Positions 1 to 8,976 of a DNA stretch of 64,000 nucleotides are shown here, in pieces. This DNA comes from Ogataea parapolymorpha DL-1 (Eukaryota > Ascomycota > Pichiomycetes > Pichiales > Pichiaceae). Positions within the stretch are counted from its first letter, which is position 1. Each line of letters begins with the position of its first letter. The notes under the pieces are model-generated. The model worked only from the letters and a program-made list of their open reading frames with translations. It did not search any database and was not told the DNA's origin. Position numbers and translations under genes: made by a program. Location: assembly GCF_000187245.1 (NCBI RefSeq), contig NC_027865.1:868001-932000 (forward strand), written 5' to 3'.

Positions 1-405
1 GTCAAGTCGACAAAGAGAGCTACCGCTTTGAACAAATTATTGTGCGACTCCAATTTCCCGTCTATTGTCGTCCACTCTGGTATTCCTCAGGAGGAAAGAA
101 TTGCCAGATACAAGTTGTTCAAAGAGTACAATAAGAGAATCTGTGTGTCAACCGACGTGTTTGGAAGAGGTATTGATATCGAGAGAATCAACTTGGCTAT
201 TAACTACGACTTGCCAAGTGAGGCTGATCAATACCTTCACAGAGTCGGCAGAGCTGGTAGATTCGGTACTAAGGGTCTGTCTGTGTCGTTCGTGTCGAAC
301 GAGCAGGACCAGGAGATTCTGAACAAGATTCAAGAGCGGTTCGACGTCAAGATTCAAGAGTTCCCTGCCGAGGGAGTCGATCCATCCACCTACATGAACA
401 CTTGA
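1..405 (+). CDS. SUB2: SUB2 DEAD-box RNA helicase, C-terminal part
   Basis: This is the last 134 codons of a gene that enters from the left edge; the reading frame is open from base 1. The product is the UAP56/Sub2 RNA helicase of the TREX complex, which couples transcription and splicing to mRNA export in the nucleus. Visible helicase motifs are motif V ([10 protein letters not shown]) and motif VI ([10 protein letters not shown]). The protein ends in the family-typical [11 protein letters not shown] tail before TGA at 403-405. The CTG codon at 277-279 encodes a residue that is leucine in the family, which supports standard decoding of CTG. Identification comes from recognised near-identity to fungal Sub2. 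The N-terminal RecA domain with the Walker A and DECD motifs lies outside the window. Confidence 0.95.
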   Translation, partial: VKSTKRATALNKLLCDSNFPSIVVHSGIPQEERIARYKLFKEYNKRICVSTDVFGRGIDIERINLAINYDLPSEADQYLHRVGRAGRFGTKGLSVSFVSNEQDQEILNKIQERFDVKIQEFPAEGVDPSTYMNT

Positions 406-607
406 ATCAGGTGACCAAAAGTTGTACTAGTGTATTTTACGTATTGAACTAGAAAGATATATCTTATAGCCTGTTATGTTAGTTTGGTGTGTGGTGCTCG
501 GTGCTCGGAGTACCATATGCAGGTTTCTCTCCTGCATAGTATATGCATCATCGGCATGACTATCAACAAAAATATTATTGACTTTATTCACATTAAATAG
601 TTACAGA

Positions 608-1741
608 TTATGCCCATTTTCCGAGCAATGCCATGAGTCCAGCCCCGACGCACATGATCACGTAAGCGACAACCATCTTTTTAATGTTCTTTCTGCCTCT
701 GAACTCGTCGCTGAAGAGGAATTCGTGAGCCATCAGCTCTATGAGACCAGTGTAAAGCAGAATTCCTGCCGAAATCGAGTCGAAGACACCGTTGGTGATG
801 AGGGCTCTACGCGAGTTTGGTGGGTATGTCTGGCGAACTCCAAGACCAATAGCAATGGCAATTGGAGTACATATACCATAAGCACCAGCAAGCAGCCATG
901 GAGTGAATCTTCTCTTCTTCTCCCAATTGACCATAGCAATTCTGCTTCCAAGACCCAATCCCTCGAACAGCTGGTGGAAGACGATAACGATGTAAAGATT
1001 AACAAACTCATCACCAGAAACGGCCAAAGTCAAGCCAACAAACACGGAATGGAAGACAACACCGAACTCCAGAACGAAAACGTTGAGCAATTGTCCATAG
1101 TAGTATTCTTTAGTCTGGTCCTCGGCAAGTGTGCCAATGACCTCTGGGTCTTGGTGTTCCTTCGCGTGCTGATAATGGCGTGCAGACATGTCCAAAATGG
1201 CGGTGTTGTTGCCGTTCTGAATACTAGGAGGCTCCTGGGTCTCTCTCACGTACTCTGGCTCGAGCTCGCTCTTCACATCCTCGTCGTTGGTCTTCTTGAC
1301 AAACAGGTCAGTTTCACCGAAATGAGAGTGGTTGTGCTCATGGACACCGTTCATGCCTTCGACGTTTGCTTCCATCCATTTGTAAGCCATAAGTTCTGCG
1401 AAAAACATCACCATCAAAGTAATCAAACAGATACCAAAAGCCATTGGATAGCCAGTGAATGGCTCTCCCAAACACTCGTTTCCCAAAGCGTCACTGGCTG
1501 GCTCCAGAAGATGTATCAGCGAGGTGGCCACGATCACGCCAGATCCAAAGTATTTCGTAATAAAGAAACACCATGGGGGAAGTCTAATAAAGGAATATCT
1601 AGATGACAGAATTGGGAAGTATGCTCCAAAAGCGGAAGCCACCAGAACAACAAAGACAGAACTAATACGTGCCCCCCAGTGTTCGCCGTTATATTCGTTG
1701 TCAGACACACAGCCTTCCTCTTCACGTCTCCAGAGATCCAT
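608..1741 (-). CDS. ZRT1: ZIP-family plasma-membrane zinc transporter (ZRT1/ZRT2 type)
   Basis: The 377-residue product matches the size of fungal Zrt1/Zrt2 transporters, which take up zinc at the plasma membrane. About eight membrane segments are apparent. The N-terminal block NEYNGEHWGARISSVFV and the KYFGSGVIVATSLIHLL segment are family hallmarks. A cytosolic loop carries a histidine-rich stretch (HEHNHSH) near residues 137-143. The metal-binding helices contain HSVFVGLTLAVSG and HQLFEGLGLG, the ZIP signature. The start is the ATG whose complement is CAT at 1739-1741. High- and low-affinity members cannot be told apart by reading. A possible zinc-responsive element lies upstream at 1851-1861. 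Confidence 0.9.
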   Translation of the reverse strand: MDLWRREEEGCVSDNEYNGEHWGARISSVFVVLVASAFGAYFPILSSRYSFIRLPPWCFFITKYFGSGVIVATSLIHLLEPASDALGNECLGEPFTGYPMAFGICLITLMVMFFAELMAYKWMEANVEGMNGVHEHNHSHFGETDLFVKKTNDEDVKSELEPEYVRETQEPPSIQNGNNTAILDMSARHYQHAKEHQDPEVIGTLAEDQTKEYYYGQLLNVFVLEFGVVFHSVFVGLTLAVSGDEFVNLYIVIVFHQLFEGLGLGSRIAMVNWEKKRRFTPWLLAGAYGICTPIAIAIGLGVRQTYPPNSRRALITNGVFDSISAGILLYTGLIELMAHEFLFSDEFRGRKNIKKMVVAYVIMCVGAGLMALLGKWA

Positions 1742-1850
1742 TGCTGATGACAGTCAGGCGAAAATCCCAGTTTTTAAAGGAAATTCGTCTTTACTATATT
1801 GGTTATGCACATGCAGGGTGTGGTCCATATTCGACTAGAAAATTTTATAC

Positions 1851-1861
1851 ACCCTAGTGGT
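1851..1861 (-). promoter_or_regulatory. Possible zinc-responsive element (ZRE-like)
   Basis: ACCCTAGTGGT lies about 110 bp upstream of the zinc transporter start. It matches 9 of 11 positions of the Saccharomyces Zap1 consensus ACCTTNAAGGT with the C/T tolerance known for that element, but the two central-right positions differ. The location suits the gene. The match is imperfect and could be chance. Confidence 0.25.
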
Positions 1862-1892
1862 GACTTACGTAAACATTTATTTTTATGCACTT

Positions 1893-4573
1893 TTATAATT
1901 TGGTAGCAGGCTCGTCCTCCTCGTCTTCCGGGTCTCTAGAGGACGAGGCCAGCGCAGCCAGACGTCTCGCACGCTCCACCTCGGACTCCTCCTGATTATA
2001 GCTGTCCGATCGGTTGGACGAGTCAGAACCTGTTGATGAGTCTGTGTTTTTCTGAGATGACGAAGGTGGAGAGCTCACGCTAACTTTACGCGTATCTGCA
2101 GTCAAAAACTTTTTAAGCTTGTCTTCCAACCTTTTGTCCTGCGGTCCCGCATCCGTTGGAATCAGGTCATCATTCGAAACTTGACTTTGCTCAACGTCTC
2201 CGGCTTTTTCCTTCAACAATCCAACCAACTTCAATGCCTTGTCGAGCGTGTCTGCTTTGGCAGCTGCAGGTTTCTTTTTCTGATTTATTTTGAATCTCCC
2301 CACAACCTCTCCGTCGGCATTCTCGATCAGAATGTTGTCGTCAATGCGGAAACCATGATATCTCTGTGAAGCATGAGGTTTATTATTCTTGTCACGTTTG
2401 ATCTTTTGGCCCAAAAGCATTTTGTGGTCTGAGTCGGTCTTGTTCACCAGCTGATCGATTTTTTCCTCCGGGCGCGAAAAGTCCTCGATCTGTATTTCTT
2501 CTCCGTCATTTGTCCGAGTCCGTTTTTTCCTTTGCAGGTCAGCAAGTCGGCTCTTCAACGTGCTTAAACTGTGCAGACTGTGCATGCTCTTCTGATCATC
2601 GGATTCTGCACGCGGTGCATTAAATGTATGCAGTATTTCTCCGTTCTGGTCCTCAATAATAAGCTGTGTACCGTCTCTATAACCGTAAGTTGGAATTTTC
2701 AGCTCTCCGTCTATCTCAATTGGTTGTATATCATCGTCGGTAAGCTCAAAGTCCCTTTGCAATTCGGCCATTCTTGGCGATGTGACCTTCATTAAAGGAG
2801 GACCCATAACCTCTTCGCCGTGATCGCTGGACTGGTCAGACCGGTCCATCTCCTCAACCTCAAGACGGGTTGTTGAACTCTGGTCTGAACTCTCTTTAGT
2901 TGGCTGGGTTTGAGTATTATTTTTGCCAAGGTCCAACGTCTCCACAGCAGGAGGCGCCCTTCGCTTTTCTCTGATTTTCCTATGCATTTTTTCTTTTGCT
3001 TCCGTCTCTTTGCAACTCCTGCCGGTTTAGCAGAGGCCGCAGTATCGCCGGCATCCACATTAGTCGAGTCGCTGGTGTAGGTTTTCTCCAAAAGTCCGTT
3101 GTCGTGGCTTGCCTCGGAAGGAGCCATGGTATCAATTCTCTTGATGGAGAAAGAGGTACCGCTTTTTTCCAGCTTCGGAAGTCTCGAGATCCATCCCCCG
3201 CCATCGGTCTCGACTTTTGTCAGTGTCATGGTGAACGTCATTGTTTGCAAGTGGCGGCCCAATGTCATCACAGCAACAGAGGAACCGTGCACTATAATAC
3301 TGCTGAGAACCAAGAAACAAACAGTCGGCCAAATAATCCTTATTAGCTGATGGTACTCTTCCACGTCTGGATACTGGGCTGTGGGGCCATGTTCAAGGTG
3401 CAAGACATGGGCTTCCAAATCACCTATGGCCAGAATAGACGCAAAGACAGCACCCACCCCGATTGGACCAAAATGGCCCACAAACAATGCCTCTTTCCAG
3501 TTCTTGATATCGGGACTGAATGGCTTGATCGCAAGCACTGCCGGGATTCGTCTTAAAAATATCACCACAATAGCAATGCACACAAGCCTCCACCAGTTAA
3601 GGCCGAGCGATTTATTATTAAATTGCTCCCAAGGGATAATTGTGCCGAAATAGACGAAGTAGGCCAAGTTGAGCAACAGGTCAATGACCGAGGAAACATG
3701 CGACTCTTCTGTACGCTCAGTGAAACGGCCATCCCAGGCAAAAGTAGCGCCGGCGGCAAAAGAAGCCAGCAGATCGTCGACACCGAGTATAGCTCCAAAA
3801 CCTGCGCACAAGAGTGCCAGCATAACATAGAACGCCAGGAACGACTCTCTGTCGATAAGGTCTTTTTCTTCCGCATACTGGATAAGTTTGCGTCCAAGAA
3901 ACCCAATGATTCCGCCTAGAATGCAGCCAAAAAGACACTCGTAAAGAACAGTGACTGTAATCCAATCACGCGCGATGGCTCCCGCGTTAGAACCATGTAT
4001 AATGATGTTGACCGCAAGATAAACAAACGGCACAGACACGCCGTCGTTGCATGCGGATTCGGCGGTGAGAAGATTCCGCAAATGGGCTGGCACTCTTCTT
4101 GCAAATTTACCCTTACCAACAACTGCTTGTGCAAGAACAGGATCTGTGGCGGTAATGCAGGCGGATATCAACAGACCGTATCCATAGTGTAGTCCAGGGA
4201 TGATGAGCCATATGAACAGTCCTATAACCAGCCATCCGATGGTCATCACAGGGATCAAGAGCAGGAACACCCCGAGCCAGTGTTTCAAGATGTATTTCTT
4301 CGGAAGTTCTACAGCGACAGCCACTATTTCAATGCACAAAATGACTCTGCTGATTTCCAAAGTTATGTAGTCCTCATTCCCCCACGAGGAAGGGTCGAAC
4401 CAGTCCAAACAATGCGGACCAACTATGAGACCGTATATTGTGGCCACAGAGGCCTCACCGATATATAGTCTTTCCTTGATGAAAAGCGAGCAAAGTGAGA
4501 AAAAGGACGAGAACACCGCTAAAACGGCGTACGCCACATGCGCTTTGTCTGGATTTATATGTTCCCAAACCAT
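1893..4573 (-). CDS. NHA1: NHA1-type Na+,K+/H+ antiporter, interrupted by one frameshift
   Basis: The gene encodes a fungal plasma-membrane alkali-cation/proton antiporter. The 5' part (4573 down to about 2990) holds the whole membrane domain of about 12 segments. It includes ITATDPVLAQAVVGKG and ESACNDGVSVPF, whose Asp residues are the conserved ion-binding sites. In this frame translation runs past RRKQKKK into 66 codons of unrelated sequence and stops at 2792. The true hydrophilic tail, with motifs typical of Nha1 C-termini (for example ENADGEVVGRFKI), continues in another frame from 2987 to 1893. The break falls in six A on the coding strand (T run at 2987-2992). One extra A would give a single protein of about 893 residues. 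It may be a sequence error, a real truncation or slippage. Confidence 0.88.
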
Positions 4574-4890
4574 TTCATGTCAAAACACTAAAACTTGCTT
4601 GAGTATTTTATAGAAAAAAACATGCTTTATCTATCTGCCAAGAGGTTATGAGCGTATATTGCTCAAAGGGTCCGGATCTCTTGGCTAAAATGCATTTGGA
4701 TGAACCATGAGCGGAAAATGCGTGTGAATCTCCGAATTTCGTGATTGAAGCAAAATCATGAGTTTTCACCAAAATGTTCTCACCCCGTTATGCCCTTCAT
4801 CATGTTTGAGCAGTAGTAAGTCTCGCGTATGTGCTCCACCAATTTGAAAATAAATAAAAAAAAATCGGACTCCTCGCACCTTAAATTTTT
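4574..4890. other. Divergent intergenic region, NHA1 / DEAH helicase
   Basis: This 317-bp stretch separates the divergently transcribed NHA1 and helicase genes and must hold both promoters. It contains A-rich tracts just before the helicase start (4850-4865). I see no convincing ORF, RNA gene or repeat. Confidence 0.6.
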
Positions 4891-7800
4891 ATGGCTAAAA
4901 AGAAGTCCAAGCAGACACAGACGCCCCCGCCGAAAGAGACGCCTTCCGGAGAGACGGGCAAGAAAGGCCCCATAGATGCTGCTACCCGTAAGGCTGGTCG
5001 AACTGCGGTGGCGCAATCGTCGAGTTGGACAGGCAAGCTTCCGGGATCATTACTTCACGAGCACTGTCAGAAACAAAAGTGGCAGAAAGTCGAATACGAC
5101 ATGAAAAAGACCAAAGATGGGTTTATTGGCATTGCCAAACTCGCGTGGAAAAATCCGAAAACCCAGGAAACGATAGAAGTTCGAATGGTTCCAAGTCAAG
5201 TGATTAAACCCCAGGAGACAGCTCTGGAAGCTCGACATTACGCTGCCACCTATGCTTTGCATCGCATTGCTTCCGACAAAAACATTCATATGGTGTTACC
5301 GACTAATCACAAGCAGCTGTGGGCAGACTTGGAAGCCGAACGGAAGAATCTCGTCAAGCAAGACCCAGAAAAAGCCAAACGTGAATACTGTTCAGATCCC
5401 TTTAGCATGATTCTTGAGCAGCGCAAAATACAAGAAAAACGACAAAAGGAGCAAGAAGCAAAGAAACAAGCAGAGCTGAAAAACAAGAAGCCAGTCATTT
5501 CCATTGGAGTTAGTAAACCTCAGCCGCAGGTTTCTAAAACGGAGAAATATGTTTCTGAACAGATGCGGTTTCCTAGAAAAGTATGGGAGAACACTGTTTT
5601 TATTGATTTAAAGCCAGAAGTCAGAGCCTTGGTTGAAGACTGTATTCGACACCACATCGAATGGTCGGAAGAGCAGATAGAGGGTGAAAAGTTCAAAGTC
5701 GATGCTAGAGCATTGGAAGCACTAGGGTTCAGGAAATTGCATGTTGAAGAATCTTTGAAGTATACGAGTACCTTTACCGACGCTTTGGAATGGCTCATAT
5801 TTCATATTCCTGAAGACGATCTTCCGCCTCTTTTTGTGAAGGACAGCAAAGACTCGAACGTGGAGCTGACTATTAGTAAAGACTTCAAAAAAGAGAATAT
5901 TGTTAAGAGACTCAGAGAGGGAGGATTTAGCGTGAACCAAATAGAAACGGCCATTAGCGCCTGTGGATACGACGAGATTTTTTTAGGGGTGTATTTGACG
6001 TCGACGCTAATTGACTTTGAGACCGACGCTCAGGAACCGGACTCTGCGGAAATTTGGCAGGAGGAACTCGACGGACTTGTTGCAATTTATGGAGAAGACA
6101 AAATCAAGCTGCCAAAGGAAAATATTGCCGAAATATCGCTGCGTCCAGAGGGCATCGACGAAGGTTTACTTGCGCTAAAGGTGTACAAAAGCCCCAATTA
6201 TCCCCAAACTTTCCCCGGCCTGCATTTGGTGGTGAAAAACAGCTCCTACAAATTAGCCAACTACATCAAAATTTCCATCATTACGGGACTCTTGTTCTAC
6301 ATCGTGGAAAACAACGTTTTGGGCATGCCGATGATCTTCAATTGCATCGAGTGGTTGGAACAAAACATTCTTCAGATCGTGGAAAATCCGGGTCCTCTGG
6401 TGAAAACTACTGTCAAAAGAGAGCGCCAGGCAGTCGAAAGCACTTCGTCTTTCAAGACCGCCAAGCGACAGCGCGCAAAAACATCCAGAGACCTGGATCG
6501 TCTTTCCCTTGACTATGCAACCAGAATCCAATTGTACGAGTATAAAGAGATGGTTGGAAAGCGTGCCAAGCTGCCTGCATGGCACAAAAAAGAGCAACTT
6601 GTTTCTGTCATTAATAGCAACCGTATCTGCCTCATCACAGGTGAAACTGGCTCAGGAAAGTCCACGCAAATTGTGCAATTTATCTTGGACGAGCTCAATA
6701 GCCAAAACGACTTTTCCACCAACATAATTTGCACTCAGCCAAGAAGAATTTCAACCATTGGGCTCGCGGATAGGGTATCCGAGGAACGTGTTAGCACATG
6801 TGGCAGCGAGGTCGGATACATAATCAGGGGCGAAAATAAAACATCCAAAGATACTCGAATCACATTTGTTACGACGGGAGTTCTCTTGAGAATGATCCAA
6901 GGAATTGTCAATAGCAAAGATGCAAGCAATACAATCTTCGAAAACCTGGGCTACATCTTTGTTGACGAGGTGCACGAGCGTTCTGTTGATGGAGATTTCC
7001 TTCTGATCATTCTGAAGAAAATCCTCAAAATGTACCCAAAACTCAAGGTGGTGCTGATGTCTGCCACCATTGACATATCCGTATTTGACAAGTACTTTGA
7101 GTCTGGAGTTTCTCACGTCCACATTGAAGGCAGGACGTTTCCTATTCAGGATTACTATCTGGACGATGTCCTCGATGATCTGCAGTTTACAGTGACAATG
7201 AGGAACGGAGACGAAATTCAGCCAAAGGCGGACTCTAAATATTTTGAGCTGGGAAATATTAATTATGACCTGATTGCCGCGTTGGTGGAGAAAGTTGACG
7301 CCGATTTGCGTGCACAGTCAAACAGTGGATCTATACTGATATTCTTGCCTGGAGTGATGGAAATCAGCAAATGTTTGGCAAAAATAAACGGTCCTTTCTG
7401 GACCCTGCCTTTGCACTCTGCCCTGAGCTCCAAAGACCAGAAACGGATTTTCAGACCCCCTCCTCAAGGGAAAAGAAAGGTGGTGGCCTCCACAAACGTC
7501 GCAGAGACGTCGATCACGATCCCTGACGCTGTGGTGGTGATTGACACTGGAAGAGTTAAAAGTGTCCATTTTGACTCGGCTTCCAATTCGACGAAACTAG
7601 TCGAGTCCTGGGCTTCGCAAGCAGAATGTGGACAAAGACGAGGAAGAGCAGGACGTATCCAGAACGGGTTCTGCTACAAGCTCTTCACCAAGGAAACAGA
7701 GACTAAGACTATGCGCAAACACCCTATTCCTGAAATCAAGCGCACAAGATTGGAGAATTTGTACCTGGTGGTCAAGTCCATGGGCATTAAAAACGTTCAT

Positions 7801-8976
7801 GAATTTTTGAAAATGGGTCTGGACCCGCCAGACGTGGAAAATGTTGAGAGCTCGAAACAGCTGCTGACAGAAATGGGGGCGTTGCACAACGATAACTTGA
7901 CAAAGTTGGGATCGTATCTATCAACATTGCCAACAGACCTGAAGTCTGGAAAATTGCTTCTCTTCGGCGTTCTGTTCAAGTGTCTGGATAGTTGTCTCAC
8001 TCTTGCGGCCATTGGAGTCACAGGAAACCCGTTCATGGTAAGAACGGAGAACCGTGACGAGGTGAAAAGAATCCAGAACAAGTTCTCTAAGGGCTATGGA
8101 GACTTTATTGCTATTCTGAACGCTTTCAACGAGTATCAGAACTTGGAGCCTAAATTTCAACGCCGCTGGTTGGAAGATAACTATCTGTCCTATTTGACCA
8201 TGAACGAAATTCAGTCGACAAGAACGCAATACATTTCTGCTTTACAAGATCTTGGCTTCATCCCCATGGACTATCCTAAATCCAAATCCTCGTCGATTCT
8301 TAACAAAAATTCGGCTAATTATCAGATACTCAGCTCATTGGTATGCTCCTCGTCGTACCCCCAAATTGCCAGAGTGCAATATCCGGATCCCAAATACATG
8401 GCAAGTATTGCTGGATCGATTTCTCTAGACCCCGACGCAAAGAGCATCAAATTCTGGATCAGGAACGAAAAATATATCAAGAACCATGACGACCAGCTTC
8501 CTGCTACCAGAGCATTTCTGCACCCCTCGTCAACGCTGTTTAATGTCAAAAATTCAGTTGGATCGGGTGGAGAACCGCTTGTGGAGGACGAGAACGGCAA
8601 TGTTATCTTCACACCTACAGAGTCCAATAACTTGACGTCTCATTTTGTCACTTACGGAGCATCGCACACGACAACCAAGCTGTACATCAAAGATGTGACT
8701 CCTGTTTCGATTCTAGCCGTTCTGCTATTTGGCGGCTCCATATCGTACGATCTGAGTACCGTCGCATCCGGCAAGCCTTCCCCAGGTATCGTGATGGGAC
8801 AATGGCTGCCTATAAGAACATGGTGCAAAAACGCTGTCTTAATCACAAAATTGAGACACCTGCTCGACGAGGCGCTAAATGAACGGTTCCTGCAACCGCA
8901 TTATGACCAAATTAATGAGTTCAGCGACGAGGTGTTGAGAACTGTGGAAAAAATCATCGCAATGGAACTGAAATGA
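4891..8976 (+). CDS. DEAH-box RNA helicase, YLR419W/DHX57-like
   Basis: This 1361-residue superfamily-2 helicase resembles S. cerevisiae YLR419W and animal DHX57/DHX29. A lysine-rich N-terminus precedes a dsRNA-binding-like segment (about residues 45-140). A UBA-like segment lies near 270-310 and an RWD domain near 390-500, starting EIWQEELDGLVAIYG. The helicase core begins with the P-loop GETGSGKST at about 584-592, followed by DEVHERS near 691 and the SAT motif (LMSATID). Motif VI is QRRGRAGR. HA2/ratchet and OB-fold regions follow. In relatives this architecture acts in translation or ribosome function; the precise role is not established. The ATG at 4891 gives the basic N-terminus expected. 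The stop abuts the stop of APC2 on the other strand. Confidence 0.9.
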   Translation: MAKKKSKQTQTPPPKETPSGETGKKGPIDAATRKAGRTAVAQSSSWTGKLPGSLLHEHCQKQKWQKVEYDMKKTKDGFIGIAKLAWKNPKTQETIEVRMVPSQVIKPQETALEARHYAATYALHRIASDKNIHMVLPTNHKQLWADLEAERKNLVKQDPEKAKREYCSDPFSMILEQRKIQEKRQKEQEAKKQAELKNKKPVISIGVSKPQPQVSKTEKYVSEQMRFPRKVWENTVFIDLKPEVRALVEDCIRHHIEWSEEQIEGEKFKVDARALEALGFRKLHVEESLKYTSTFTDALEWLIFHIPEDDLPPLFVKDSKDSNVELTISKDFKKENIVKRLREGGFSVNQIETAISACGYDEIFLGVYLTSTLIDFETDAQEPDSAEIWQEELDGLVAIYGEDKIKLPKENIAEISLRPEGIDEGLLALKVYKSPNYPQTFPGLHLVVKNSSYKLANYIKISIITGLLFYIVENNVLGMPMIFNCIEWLEQNILQIVENPGPLVKTTVKRERQAVESTSSFKTAKRQRAKTSRDLDRLSLDYATRIQLYEYKEMVGKRAKLPAWHKKEQLVSVINSNRICLITGETGSGKSTQIVQFILDELNSQNDFSTNIICTQPRRISTIGLADRVSEERVSTCGSEVGYIIRGENKTSKDTRITFVTTGVLLRMIQGIVNSKDASNTIFENLGYIFVDEVHERSVDGDFLLIILKKILKMYPKLKVVLMSATIDISVFDKYFESGVSHVHIEGRTFPIQDYYLDDVLDDLQFTVTMRNGDEIQPKADSKYFELGNINYDLIAALVEKVDADLRAQSNSGSILIFLPGVMEISKCLAKINGPFWTLPLHSALSSKDQKRIFRPPPQGKRKVVASTNVAETSITIPDAVVVIDTGRVKSVHFDSASNSTKLVESWASQAECGQRRGRAGRIQNGFCYKLFTKETETKTMRKHPIPEIKRTRLENLYLVVKSMGIKNVHEFLKMGLDPPDVENVESSKQLLTEMGALHNDNLTKLGSYLSTLPTDLKSGKLLLFGVLFKCLDSCLTLAAIGVTGNPFMVRTENRDEVKRIQNKFSKGYGDFIAILNAFNEYQNLEPKFQRRWLEDNYLSYLTMNEIQSTRTQYISALQDLGFIPMDYPKSKSSSILNKNSANYQILSSLVCSSSYPQIARVQYPDPKYMASIAGSISLDPDAKSIKFWIRNEKYIKNHDDQLPATRAFLHPSSTLFNVKNSVGSGGEPLVEDENGNVIFTPTESNNLTSHFVTYGASHTTTKLYIKDVTPVSILAVLLFGGSISYDLSTVASGKPSPGIVMGQWLPIRTWCKNAVLITKLRHLLDEALNERFLQPHYDQINEFSDEVLRTVEKIIAMELK

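Noticed and set aside
578..1606. 342-codon plus-strand frame opposite the zinc transporter
   Set aside because: It is a shadow of the ZIP gene, without membrane or domain pattern of its own.
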